From positions 1 to 48,346 of the forward strand of contig PFFW01000182.1 of assembly GCA_002781745.1 (NCBI GenBank): a stretch of DNA of 48,346 nt. Direction: 5' to 3'. A model generated the notes under the pieces. The model was given only the letters and a program-made list of their open reading frames with translations. It had not been told where the DNA came from and did no database searches. Positions 22,912 to 30,712 of the stretch are shown one piece after another. Both the position numbers and the translations under genes were made by a program. Position 1 is the stretch's first letter. Each line of letters opens with the position of its first letter. Source of the DNA: Rhodospirillales bacterium CG15_BIG_FIL_POST_REV_8_21_14_020_66_15. Lineage in GTDB: Bacteria > Pseudomonadota > Alphaproteobacteria > Rhodospirillales > Casp-alpha2.

Positions 22912-23808
22912 TCAGGCGGCGAAATCCTCCAGGTGCCGATGAAGCAGGTCCGTGAAGGCGGCCTCGCGCTCGCCGAGCGGCCGAGACGACGGATACATGG
23001 CCCGCAACTCGTAGGTCACGGCCGGGCGGAACGGGCGCAGCACGACGCCGCTGCCCTCGTGGGCGCGCGCCGTGAAGGGATCGAGCACGCCGATGCCGAC
23101 GCCGCCCGCGATCAGCGGACAGATGGAGGCCGAGAACGTGGACTCGAACACCACGTTCACGGCGATGCCCGCGCCTTCGAGGCAGGTCATGAACTGCTGC
23201 TGCAGGCGGCTGTAGTCGGACAGCACGAGAAGCGGCTGGCCGTCCAGGTCCCGGGGCCCGATCACGTCCTTGGCGGCGAGCGCATGGCCGTCGGGCAGGA
23301 CGCAGACGGCCTCGTGCACGGGCAGGGCTCGGGTAACGACGCCGGGAGCCTCGGACGGGACCACGGCGACGCCCATGTCGGACTGCTGCGTGGCCACCAG
23401 GTCCAGGACCTCGGGCGAGGATCCGGTCTTGAGGGACAATGCCACCCCCGGCCAGGCAGCGTGGAAGGCGCGGATCACCGGCGGCAGGCAGAAGAACGAG
23501 GGGGCGACCGAGGCGGCGATGCGCAGTTGCCCCTGGCGCCGCTGGCGCAGCGCCGCCGCCGCCCGGGCGACCCGCTCAAGGCCGTGAAAGCTGCGCTCGA
23601 CCTCGCTGAACAAAGCCACCGCATCCGGCGTCGCGGTCACGCGGCCGCCCGCGCGCGCGAACAGCGCAATGCCGATCTCGGCCTCCAGGTCGCGGATCAG
23701 GCGGCTGACCGCGGGCTGGGTAATGCCCATCAGGTCGCCGGCCGCGGTCATGCTGCCGGTCTGGAACACGGCGCGGAAGGCTTCGACCTGGCGATGGTTG
23801 AGACGCAT
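22912..23808 (-). CDS. LysR family transcriptional regulator
   Basis: The 298-residue regulator has the N-terminal winged HTH (LNHRQVEAFRAVFQTGSMTA, MGITQPAVSRLIRDLE) and a periplasmic-binding-protein-like effector domain from about residue 90. It is divergent from a TauD/TfdA-type dioxygenase gene across 149 AT-rich bases, the usual layout for a LysR protein that controls its neighbour. The effector is probably a carboxylic or aromatic acid linked to the dioxygenase substrate (inference). A T-N11-A dyad lies just before its start. Confidence 0.9.
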   Translation of the reverse strand: MRLNHRQVEAFRAVFQTGSMTAAGDLMGITQPAVSRLIRDLEAEIGIALFARAGGRVTATPDAVALFSEVERSFHGLERVARAAAALRQRRQGQLRIAASVAPSFFCLPPVIRAFHAAWPGVALSLKTGSSPEVLDLVATQQSDMGVAVVPSEAPGVVTRALPVHEAVCVLPDGHALAAKDVIGPRDLDGQPLLVLSDYSRLQQQFMTCLEGAGIAVNVVFESTFSASICPLIAGGVGIGVLDPFTARAHEGSGVVLRPFRPAVTYELRAMYPSSRPLGEREAAFTDLLHRHLEDFAA

Positions 23809-23825
23809 GAAACCTACGGCGTATT

Positions 23826-23840
23826 ATAATATTTTGTTAT
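23826..23840. promoter_or_regulatory. LysR-type T-N11-A operator in the LysR/dioxygenase intergenic region
   Basis: ATAA-N7-TTAT contains the LysR-box form T-N11-A (27th to 39th base of the block starting 23801). It sits 18-32 bases before the regulator's start and overlaps an exact TATAAT on the minus strand (23823-23828), so it could mediate autorepression. The whole gap (23809-23957) is visibly richer in A+T than its surroundings. Confidence 0.5.
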
Positions 23841-23957
23841 GAAGTGCTGATATTTTGAATTCGACATTATCATCAAGCCTTTGTCAAATCGGCGGTGCCG
23901 CGCACCTCGACATCCGGTGCGCCGGTTGGGGAAACTGCCAATCCAAGGAGTCGGGTC

Positions 23958-24848
23958 ATGCCCATTAACGTGAAACCGCTGCATCCCATGTTCGTGGGAG
24001 AGGTGCAGGACGTTGATCTGTCCAAGCCGTTGAGCGACGAAACCTTCGCCGAGATCCAGGCCGCCATCGACACAAGCGCCGTCCTGGTGTTTCACGGCCC
24101 GAAGTTGAGCGAGGACGAACAAGCGGCCTTCGCCGAGCGTTTCGGCCCCCTTTATGCCGACAACCGCATTCTCAAGACCGGCCTCAAGGACCGCATCGGC
24201 CCCAAGCTGGTCGACATCTCGAACCTGAACGAGAACGACGAAACCATGGACCGCGCCGACCGCCGGCGCATCTTCGGCCTGGCCAATCGACTGTGGCATA
24301 CGGACGCGTCCTTCAAGAAGGTGACGGCGAAGTATTCGCTGCTGCACGCCCACACGGTGGCGCCCGAGGGCGGCGAGACGCAGTACGCCGACATGCGCGC
24401 GGCCTATGATGCCCTGCCGCAGAAGATGAAGGACAGGATCGCGGACCTGGAGGCCGAGCACTGCATCGCCACCTCGCGCGAAAAGCTGGGCTTCACGGAA
24501 TTCTCCGACGAGGAGAAGAACACCCTGCCGCCGGTCCGTCACGGCTTGGTGCGCACGCATCCCGTGACCGGGCGCAAGGCGCTTTACCTGGCGTCGCACG
24601 CGTCGCACGTCGTCGGCTGGCCGGTTCCCGAGGGCCGCATGCTGATCCACGACCTGATGGAGCACGCGACCCAGCCGCAGTTCGTCCATACCCATACCTG
24701 GCAGGTCGGCGACCTTGTGATCTGGGACAATCGATGCACCATGCACCGCGCCCGGCCCTTCGACTTGGACACCTACCGCCGCGACATGCGGCGCGCCACG
24801 GTCATGGATCCGGACTACATGGACGCCGCCGTCCAAAAAACCGCCTGA
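23958..24848 (+). CDS. TauD/TfdA family Fe(II)/2-oxoglutarate dioxygenase
   Basis: The 296-residue protein has the facial triad: H-x-D in LWHTDASFKKV and the distal histidine in WDNRCTMHRARPF, with the 2-oxoglutarate-binding arginine in YRRDMRRATV. Such enzymes hydroxylate taurine, alkyl sulfates, phenoxyacetates such as 2,4-D, or carnitine-type substrates, using O2 and 2-oxoglutarate. The HAHTVAPEGGETQYADMRAA segment is nearer to TfdA-type than to TauD, but the substrate is not certain. The start at 23958 has AAGGAG seven bases before it; an earlier in-frame ATG at 23895 overlaps the operator region and is less likely. It is probably regulated by the divergent LysR gene. Confidence 0.88.
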   Translation: MPINVKPLHPMFVGEVQDVDLSKPLSDETFAEIQAAIDTSAVLVFHGPKLSEDEQAAFAERFGPLYADNRILKTGLKDRIGPKLVDISNLNENDETMDRADRRRIFGLANRLWHTDASFKKVTAKYSLLHAHTVAPEGGETQYADMRAAYDALPQKMKDRIADLEAEHCIATSREKLGFTEFSDEEKNTLPPVRHGLVRTHPVTGRKALYLASHASHVVGWPVPEGRMLIHDLMEHATQPQFVHTHTWQVGDLVIWDNRCTMHRARPFDLDTYRRDMRRATVMDPDYMDAAVQKTA

Positions 24849-24910
24849 CGCTCCAGTTCCTTGCCCAGTCGCCGCCGTCCCGGAATGGCTACGCCGGGGC
24901 GGCGGTTCCT

Positions 24911-24935
24911 TGGTTGCATGGCAACCACCTTGGTG
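24911..24935 (+). repeat. Two overlapping hairpins downstream of the dioxygenase
   Basis: GGTTGC-atg-GCAACC (24911-24925) and CCACC-tt-GGTGG (24924-24935) share two bases, so only one can form fully at a time. They lie 63 bases after the dioxygenase stop and before the next gene's start. No T run follows, so intrinsic termination is not clear. Confidence 0.35.
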
Positions 24936-24988
24936 GCATCATTGGGTCGCTAAGGGAATCAGGGGACATACAAGGGGTTTTTGGGGAT

Positions 24989-25570
24989 TTGACCGTATCC
25001 GGACGCAGTATCTGGCACGGGCACCTGACGGCAGCGGCCGGTTTGGCGGCGCTGGCGGCGGTGGTGTTGACGCCCCAGAACGCCGTGGCCGCCTGTGCCC
25101 AGGCCGAGGAATTCGGCGACGTTCGCCTGCCCGTGGCCTGCCTGACACCCGAGGAAGGCCGGACCGTACGCCTTCGCATGTTCCGCGCCGACCTTGCCGT
25201 GGCGGCGCTCAGCTGCCAGCAGCAACCCCTCTACAACAGTCTGGTCACCCGTCATCAGGATGAACTGGTGCGTGAGGGCCGGGCGCTCCGCGCCCTGTTC
25301 CAGCGCATCCATCGCGGCAACGCGGAGCGCGAACTGAACCGTTTCATCACCCATCTCGCCAACCGGGCGTCGCTCAAGCGCCTGGAGGCACCGGCCTACT
25401 GCCAGACCATGGCCCGCGTGTTTCGCGAGGCGGAGGCGCAGCCGCATCAGGGCCTGACGGCCTATGCCCTGGGCCGGTCGGTGAAGACGGCCGCGATGGC
25501 GGCGGCAACGGATATGCACACCGTTACGGCCATGGGAACCGCCGCCGGGCAGCCCAAGCTCGACGACTGA
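24989..25570 (+). CDS. Secreted protein of unknown function
   Basis: I do not recognise the family. Read from a TTG at 24989 (preceded by gggga), the protein has about 193 residues and begins with a plausible Sec signal peptide: LTVSGRSIWHGH, then the hydrophobic TAAAGLAALAAVVL and a likely cut near NAVAA-CA. The mature part is mostly helical, with cysteines at CAQAEEFGDVRLPVAC, in LSCQQQ and in APAYCQTM, so two disulfides are possible in the periplasm. No ATG suits the signal peptide; the only in-frame ATG (24734) lies inside the dioxygenase gene. The C-terminus is Ala/Met/Thr-rich. Confidence 0.6.
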   Translation: MTVSGRSIWHGHLTAAAGLAALAAVVLTPQNAVAACAQAEEFGDVRLPVACLTPEEGRTVRLRMFRADLAVAALSCQQQPLYNSLVTRHQDELVREGRALRALFQRIHRGNAERELNRFITHLANRASLKRLEAPAYCQTMARVFREAEAQPHQGLTAYALGRSVKTAAMAAATDMHTVTAMGTAAGQPKLDD

Positions 25571-25612
25571 CGGCGTCTGCCCTCCGCCGAGAAAATGAGC
25601 CGCCCGCCCCAA

Positions 25613-25631
25613 GCCGCCCCGACCAGGCGGC
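25613..25631. terminator. Hairpin between convergent secreted-protein and OmpA genes
   Basis: GCCGCC (25613-25618) pairs with GGCGGC (25626-25631) over a 7-base loop in the 66-base convergent gap. On + it is followed by cgttcctattt, a poor T tract. It is a possible weak bidirectional terminator. Confidence 0.3.
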
Positions 25632-25636
25632 CGTTC

Positions 25637-26710
25637 CTATTTGTTCAGGATGATCTCCACGCGCCGGTTCTGCGGTTCGCGCACGCCGTCGGGCGTCTGA
25701 ACCAGGGGGTCGCGCTCGCCCTTCCACAGGATGACGATCTCGCCGGCGGGAACGCCCAGCTTGATCAGTTCCGCCTTCACGCTTTCGGCGCGCCGCTTCG
25801 ATAGGCCCATGTTGTAGGCATCGGGCCCCGAACGGTCCGCGTGGCCGGTGGCCTGAATACGGGTCACCGACATGGTCCCGCGGTTGGTCGCCGCCGCCTT
25901 GATGATGGCGCGGGCGTCGGCGGTCAGGTTCGACTTGTCCCAATCGAAGAACACCAGGTAATTGCGCGGCGCTTCCGGCGCGGGGGCGGGCTTGGCCTCC
26001 GGCTTGGGCGCGGGCGCAGGAGCGGGCGCCTGCACAGGAACGGGCATGGGTTCGGCCTTGGGCGCCGGCTTGGGCGCGCCGAACGACCAGCGCAGGCCGA
26101 CCATGATCCGGTGCTCGCCCGAATCGCCTTCGACATTAACGCCCGAATCGGTGCGCAGGTCGCGGTCGGCGGTGCCGACATAGCGGTATTCCGTGAACAG
26201 GCCCATGCGGTCGTCGATCTTGTAGGTCACGCCGGCAATGCCCTGATAGGCGAATACGTGGTCGCTGTCCGAGATGCGCGAACCGCCGACCGGCGACAGA
26301 TCGCTGAAGTCGACCACGGCGCCGCCGATCCCGGCGCCGATATAGGGCGTCCACCTGGATTTCGTCGGGATGTCCACATAACCGTTGAACATCAGCCCGA
26401 ACATGTTGGTTTCGCCAGACCCGTTCGTTCCGGAGAACGAGTCGACGTTCGAATTGCTGAAGGAAAGCTCGGCCTCGCCCCGCAAATAGTCGGAGAAGGT
26501 GGATCCCACGGCAAGACCGGCGGCGAAACCCGGATCCGATTCCTGGGTCGTGTCGACACCGCCGCCCTTCAGGTCCCAGTCCCGCGGTTGCGTCACGCCC
26601 AGGGCACCCGAAACGTAGGGTCCCGGCGACTGCGCCCAGGCGGTTTCACTTACGGCGAAGGCCGCGAGCATGATGGCGCCGGCGGCTGAGAACGTCCTGA
26701 ATTTCTGCAC
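25637..26710 (-). CDS. OmpA family outer membrane protein
   Basis: The product of about 357 residues has a Sec signal peptide (QKFRTFSAAGAIMLAAFAV, cut after AWA). An eight-strand beta-barrel follows to about residue 210 (GPYVSGALGV to HRIMVGLRWSFG), then an Ala/Pro/Lys linker with PAPAPAPKPEAKP-type repeats, and an OmpA C-terminal peptidoglycan-binding domain (YLVFFDWDKSNLTADA, TGHADRSGPDAYN, LSKRRAESVKAEL, RRVEI). It should sit in the outer membrane and tether it to the cell wall. The start is probably GTG 26710 behind GGTGGG; TTG 26722 or GTG 26719 are alternatives. The minus strand has TATACT at 26756-26761 as a possible -10. Confidence 0.88.
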   Translation of the reverse strand: MQKFRTFSAAGAIMLAAFAVSETAWAQSPGPYVSGALGVTQPRDWDLKGGGVDTTQESDPGFAAGLAVGSTFSDYLRGEAELSFSNSNVDSFSGTNGSGETNMFGLMFNGYVDIPTKSRWTPYIGAGIGGAVVDFSDLSPVGGSRISDSDHVFAYQGIAGVTYKIDDRMGLFTEYRYVGTADRDLRTDSGVNVEGDSGEHRIMVGLRWSFGAPKPAPKAEPMPVPVQAPAPAPAPKPEAKPAPAPEAPRNYLVFFDWDKSNLTADARAIIKAAATNRGTMSVTRIQATGHADRSGPDAYNMGLSKRRAESVKAELIKLGVPAGEIVILWKGERDPLVQTPDGVREPQNRRVEIILNK

Positions 26711-26818
26711 TTTTCCCACCAAACATCCGGATGTGTGCCAAAATCATCGGAACGAAGTATAACCCATACCGAGTTACCGCGCCGCAACAAATATACGAAT
26801 TCTCGAGCAGATCCGCCG

Positions 26819-27661
26819 TCAGTTCTGCGTATCGGCGCCCTCGAACGGGCGGTCGTGGGTCAGGGACGGCACCTTGGCGCGCGCCGCCCGGACCCGGTCC
26901 AGGTCGATCTCGGCAAGCACGATCCCCGTGTCCTCGCCGCCGTCGGCGACGATTTCGCCCCAGGGATCGACGATCAGGGAATGGCCGTAGGTCTTGCGTC
27001 CGTCCATGTGCTCGCCGGTCTGCGCCGGGGCCAGCACGAAGCATCCCGTCTCGATCGCCCGCGCGCGCATCAGCACGTGCCAATGGGCGCGCCCGGTCGG
27101 CCGCGTGAACGCGGCCGGGATGGCCAGCATCACCGCCCCGGCCTGGGCCAGGCGGCGGTAGAGGTGCGGAAACCGCAAGTCGTAGCAGACGGTCAGGCCC
27201 AGCTTGCCCCAGGGCGTGTCGGCGACCACGGCGCGGGTGCCCGGCTCGTAGCTCTTGCTTTCGCGGTAGCTTTCGCCGTTCTCCAGGTCGACGTCGAACA
27301 TGTGGATCTTGTCGTAGGTGGCGACGACCTCGCCGGTGTCGGAGATGAGAACCGAGCGGTTGGCGAACTTGCGGTCCATCGTCTCGTGTTCGACGACCAT
27401 GGAGCCGATCAGCACCCATACGCCGTTCTCCCGCGCGGCATCGCGGAATCGCGGCAGGTTGGGATCGGCGTCGAACGCCGTGACCTTGGGGGCCACGTTC
27501 CTGGCCCCCGTCTCGACCAGGGTGACGACTTCGGGAAACAGCACGAAATCGGCGCCCTTGGCCGCCGCCTCCCGGATGCGGGCGACGATCATGTCGCCGT
27601 TGGCGGCGGGATCGTTGCCCGAATTGGTCTGCACCAGGGCGGCGGTGAAGGCCTTGCTCAT
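26819..27661 (-). CDS. Carbon-nitrogen hydrolase (nitrilase superfamily, Nit/omega-amidase type)
   Basis: The 280-residue enzyme has the Glu-Lys-Cys triad: Glu in DFVLFPEVV, Lys in YDKIHMFDVDL, Cys in TVCYDLRFPHLY. The spacing and the IHMFDVDLENGESYRES stretch resemble the Nit1/Nit2 branch, which deaminates deaminated glutathione or omega-amides such as 2-oxoglutaramate. It acts in the cytosol. The ATG at 27661 gives MSKAFTAALVQTNSG, a normal family start. Only 10 bases separate it from grxC upstream, so the two are cotranscribed; a glutathione-repair role fits that neighbour but is inference. Confidence 0.9.
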   Translation of the reverse strand: MSKAFTAALVQTNSGNDPAANGDMIVARIREAAAKGADFVLFPEVVTLVETGARNVAPKVTAFDADPNLPRFRDAARENGVWVLIGSMVVEHETMDRKFANRSVLISDTGEVVATYDKIHMFDVDLENGESYRESKSYEPGTRAVVADTPWGKLGLTVCYDLRFPHLYRRLAQAGAVMLAIPAAFTRPTGRAHWHVLMRARAIETGCFVLAPAQTGEHMDGRKTYGHSLIVDPWGEIVADGGEDTGIVLAEIDLDRVRAARAKVPSLTHDRPFEGADTQN

Positions 27662-27671
27662 GGGGTCGTCC

Positions 27672-27932
27672 CTATCCAAGACCCAGCTTGGCGTCCAATT
27701 CGCCGCGGGCGTCGAGCGCATGGATGCCGTCGCAATCGCCGATATGCACGCCGTCGGCGAAGATCTGCGGCACCGAGGTTGCGCCCGCGCGCGCCGTCAT
27801 TTCCTTGCGCCGGGCGGGCGCCATCATCACGTCGATCTCCTCGAACGGCACGCCCTTGGCGGTCAACAGCCGCTTGGCCGCATGGCAATAGGGGCAGAAG
27901 GGGCTGGTATAGATCTCGATCTTTTTTGTCAC
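27672..27932 (-). CDS. grxC: Glutaredoxin 3 (GrxC)
   Basis: The 86-residue protein is a dithiol glutaredoxin. It has the active site CPYC in IYTSPFCPYCHAAKRLL, the cis-proline loop TSVPQIF and the glutathione-binding GDCDGI. It reduces disulfides and mixed glutathione disulfides in the cytosol. The start is GTG at 27930-27932 (protein VTKKIEIYTS), the usual length for GrxC; the frame extends further upstream to 28016 but that part has no family match. It precedes the nitrilase-family gene in the same direction. Confidence 0.93.
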   Translation of the reverse strand: MTKKIEIYTSPFCPYCHAAKRLLTAKGVPFEEIDVMMAPARRKEMTARAGATSVPQIFADGVHIGDCDGIHALDARGELDAKLGLG

Positions 27933-28040
27933 GTCGGCAGGTCCTGGAACAAGAGTGGGGAATTCCGCACCTTTATATAGACGTCGACGGGGCGGAGGGA
28001 AGATGCCGCCGATCACAGTTCCGCGCGCGACGGCCGGCCG

Positions 28041-28862
28041 TCATTCGGTGCGCGGCCTGACGACCCGGGCCAGGGTCAGCACGTCGACGGCACCCGCCCC
28101 GGCCCTGAGAAGCACGCGGGCGCAGGCCTCGACCGTGGCCCCGGTGGTGAACACGTCGTCGACCAGCAGCACGCGGGCGCCCCTCAGGCGGGCCTGGAAC
28201 CTTGGATTGACGCGGAACGCACCGCGCACGTTGCGCGCTCGCTGGGCCGCCCCCAGGCCGCCCTGGGACGGGGTGCGGCGCCGGCGCACGAGAAGGTCGG
28301 GAATGACGGCGAGGCTCCGGTCGCCCGGCCGCGCCAGGCGCACGAGTGCGCGGGCCAGAAGCGCCGACTGGTTGTAGCGGCGGCGCCACAGGCGGGTCCA
28401 ATGGAGGGGTACCGGCGCGACGAGGTCCGCCTGGCCGATCAGCTCCGCCCCGGCGCGCGCCAGCCAGCGCCCGAAGGCGGGCGCGGCCTCGGTCCGATCG
28501 GCGTGCTTGAAGCCCAGGATCATGTCGCGGCTGGCGTCGTCGTAGGCGAATACCGCGCGGGCACGCTCGTAGACGGGCGGACGGCGGATGCAAGCCGCGC
28601 ACAGTGTCCCCTCGCCCACGTCGAATTCGAACGGCAGGCCGCAGCGGGCACAGGCCGGCGGGCCGAGGAACGTGACCGTGTCCCAGCAGCCCGGGCACAG
28701 GCTGCCCGGTTCGTCCACGGTCACCCCGCAGGCAAGGCAATGCGGCGGCAGGATCACGTCCAGGAGCCGGCGCCCGGCCGCCAGCAGCCCGGCGCCGATT
28801 CCCTTGCCGTCGGGACCGGTGTCGTCCAGGCCGTCGTTTATGCCGGGCGAGCGATATGTCAT
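28041..28862 (-). CDS. comF: ComF family phosphoribosyltransferase-like protein
   Basis: The 273-residue protein has an N-terminal double zinc ribbon (PPHCLACG, SLCPGCW, ACARCGLPFE, LCAACI) and a C-terminal PRTase domain with the PRPP loop VLLVDDVFTTGATVEACA. RRYNQSALLARAL and RRRRTPSQGGLGAAQRARN are typical of ComF/GntX. ComF is needed for DNA uptake in competent bacteria, but most carriers are not known to be competent and the role is unclear. The ATG at 28862 is only 9 bases from the divergent methyltransferase ATG at 28872, so both promoters must lie inside the opposite gene or one start is wrong. Confidence 0.9.
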   Translation of the reverse strand: MTYRSPGINDGLDDTGPDGKGIGAGLLAAGRRLLDVILPPHCLACGVTVDEPGSLCPGCWDTVTFLGPPACARCGLPFEFDVGEGTLCAACIRRPPVYERARAVFAYDDASRDMILGFKHADRTEAAPAFGRWLARAGAELIGQADLVAPVPLHWTRLWRRRYNQSALLARALVRLARPGDRSLAVIPDLLVRRRRTPSQGGLGAAQRARNVRGAFRVNPRFQARLRGARVLLVDDVFTTGATVEACARVLLRAGAGAVDVLTLARVVRPRTE

Positions 28863-28871
28863 ACAGGCACG

Positions 28872-29816
28872 ATGACCGAAACGATCCACGTGTTCAATCG
28901 CGCCAAGGTGCGCGCCCACCGCGAACGGGCGGCGACCCTTCTGGACGCCCACGGCTTCCTGTTCGAGGAAACGGCCGACCGCCTGGCCGACCGGCTGGAC
29001 GACATCACCCACCGCTTTCCGCTGGCCCTCGACCTGGGCTGCCACGGCGGCGAGGTCGGGCGCCGGGTGTTCGGCCTCCGCACCATGGCGCGCGGCGGGA
29101 TCGAGACCCTGGTCCAGGCCGACCTTTCGCCCGCCATGGCGCGCCGCGCGCGCGATGCGGGGACGCCGGACATGCCGGTTCTGGCAGCCGATGAGGAGTT
29201 CCTGCCGTTCGGCGATGCCGCCTTCGACGCCGTGTTGTCCAACCTGTCGCTGCACTGGGTCAACGACCTGCCGGGAACGCTGTTGCAGATCCGCAAGGCG
29301 TTGAGGCCGGACGGCCTGTTTCTGGCCTCCATGCTGGGCGGTTCCACGTTGGCCGAATTGCGCAACTGCCTGGCGGAGGCCGAGATCGAACTCACCGGCG
29401 GCCTGAGCCCCCGCGTTTCGCCCTTCGCCGACGTGCGCGACCTGGGCGCGTTGCTGCAGCGCGCGGGCTTCGCCCTTCCCGTGGTCGACACCGATCGGAT
29501 CACCGTCAGTTACGACACGCCCATGAAGCTGCTGTACGATCTGCGTGCCATGGGCGAAAGCAACGCCGTGGCGGCGGCCAAGGCGGGCCTCGCCCGGCGC
29601 GACGTCCTGGCCCGTGGCATGGCGCTTTACGAAGCCCGCCACCGCGACGCCGAAGGGCGCTGTTCCGCCAGCTTCCATATCCTGACGCTGACCGCCTGGG
29701 CCCCGGCGCCGACGCAGCAGAAACCACTTGCCCCCGGCAGCGCGAAAACGCGCCTGGCCGAGGCGCTGGACAGCCACGAGATCAGCCTTGGCGAGAAGGC
29801 GCGGCCGAAGGACTGA
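28872..29816 (+). CDS. SAM-dependent methyltransferase, BioC/NDUFAF5-like
   Basis: The 314-residue protein begins MTETIHVFNRAKVRAHRERA, a feature of the NDUFAF5-like branch, followed by ALDLGCHGGEVGRRVF (SAM loop), DLSPAMARRA, LPFGDAAFDAVLSNLSLHW (motif IV and post-motif) and LRPDGLFLASMLGGSTLAELR. This pattern is shared with BioC and with the mitochondrial complex I assembly factor NDUFAF5, common in alphaproteobacteria next to comF. Whether it methylates, or hydroxylates an arginine of a complex I subunit as NDUFAF5 does, is not shown by sequence. The ribosome site is weak (cagg). Confidence 0.85.
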   Translation: MTETIHVFNRAKVRAHRERAATLLDAHGFLFEETADRLADRLDDITHRFPLALDLGCHGGEVGRRVFGLRTMARGGIETLVQADLSPAMARRARDAGTPDMPVLAADEEFLPFGDAAFDAVLSNLSLHWVNDLPGTLLQIRKALRPDGLFLASMLGGSTLAELRNCLAEAEIELTGGLSPRVSPFADVRDLGALLQRAGFALPVVDTDRITVSYDTPMKLLYDLRAMGESNAVAAAKAGLARRDVLARGMALYEARHRDAEGRCSASFHILTLTAWAPAPTQQKPLAPGSAKTRLAEALDSHEISLGEKARPKD

Positions 29817-29875
29817 CCGGCTTCCGATCGACCCGGCGTTGTATTTTTCACGTCGCGGCGGTAGCTTCCGGCCCC

Positions 29876-30583
29876 ATGAAGTTTCCGGCTCCCCTCGTCA
29901 AAGGCACCCTGGTCAAGCGCTACAAGCGCTTCATGGCCGACGTGACGCTTGCGGACGGCACCGTCGTCACCGCGCACTGCGCCAATTCCGGGTCCATGCT
30001 GTCGGTCAACGAGCCGGGCTCCGAGGTCTGGATCAGTCCGGCCCGGAACCCGGACCGCAAGCTGAAATGGACCTGGGAACTGATCCGCGTCGGCAAGACC
30101 CTGGTCGGCATCAACACCTCGCTGCCCAACGCCCTGGTCGCCGAAGCCATCGAGGCGGGCAGGATCCCCGAACTGGCCGGGTACGCGAGCCTGCGCCGCG
30201 AGGTCAAGTACGGCCGGAATTCGCGCATCGACATCCTGTTGGAGGATCCGAAGAAGGGCGTCTGCTACGTCGAGGTCAAGAACGTCACCATGCGCCGGGA
30301 CCTATCGGGCGGGCCGCTGGAGTTCCCCGACGGCGTGACGTCGCGCGGGGCCAAGCACCTTGTGGAACTGGCCGACATGGTCGACCAGGGCCATCGCGCG
30401 GTGATGCTCTATCTGGTACAGCGCGAGGACGGCGACCGCTTCGAGATCGCCGGCGACATCGACCCGGCCTATGCGGACGGCCTGGAAGAGGCTCGCGTGA
30501 AGGGCATCGAGGTCTTGTGCTACCGCTGCACGGTCACGCCCACGGAGGTCGCCGTCAGCGACCCCGTGCCGATCGCGCCATGA
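29876..30583 (+). CDS. sfsA: DNA/RNA nuclease SfsA
   Basis: The 235-residue protein has the SfsA pattern: LVKGTLVKRYKRFMADVTL (OB-like N-domain), CANSGSM near residue 40, KYGRNSRIDILLED, CYVEVKNVTM (nuclease-fold E-x-K) and TSRGAKHLVELA. SfsA was named as a sugar-fermentation stimulator in E. coli; its fold is that of a PD-(D/E)xK-type nuclease. The last codons lie within a short tandem duplication that also copies the stop (see repeat entry). Confidence 0.92.
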   Translation: MKFPAPLVKGTLVKRYKRFMADVTLADGTVVTAHCANSGSMLSVNEPGSEVWISPARNPDRKLKWTWELIRVGKTLVGINTSLPNALVAEAIEAGRIPELAGYASLRREVKYGRNSRIDILLEDPKKGVCYVEVKNVTMRRDLSGGPLEFPDGVTSRGAKHLVELADMVDQGHRAVMLYLVQREDGDRFEIAGDIDPAYADGLEEARVKGIEVLCYRCTVTPTEVAVSDPVPIAP

Positions 30584-30632
30584 GGCGCGCGAATTTAGGT
30601 CGCGCCATGAGGCGCGCGGATTAGGTCGCGCC
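30573..30632 (+). repeat. Tandem duplication of the sfsA 3' end with hairpin cores
   Basis: A 27-base unit at 30573-30599 is repeated as 26 bases at 30600-30625, and a third copy begins at 30626-30632 before it diverges. Each full unit holds the dyad CGCGCC-atga-GGCGCG, and in the first copy the ATGA includes the sfsA stop. It gives two identical hairpins between sfsA and map; no T tract follows. Confidence 0.75.
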
Positions 30633-30712
30633 CGCGGGTCAGGTCTGATAAAACGAAGGCGGTCCTTGCCGCCGTGGTTGCCTTTGGGAATTCGCCGCCT
30701 ATCTGATACGCC

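Noticed and set aside
28863-29777. Upstream extension of comF antisense to the methyltransferase gene
   Set aside because: Only the part from 28862 downward matches ComF; the extension overlaps a well-supported methyltransferase gene on the other strand.
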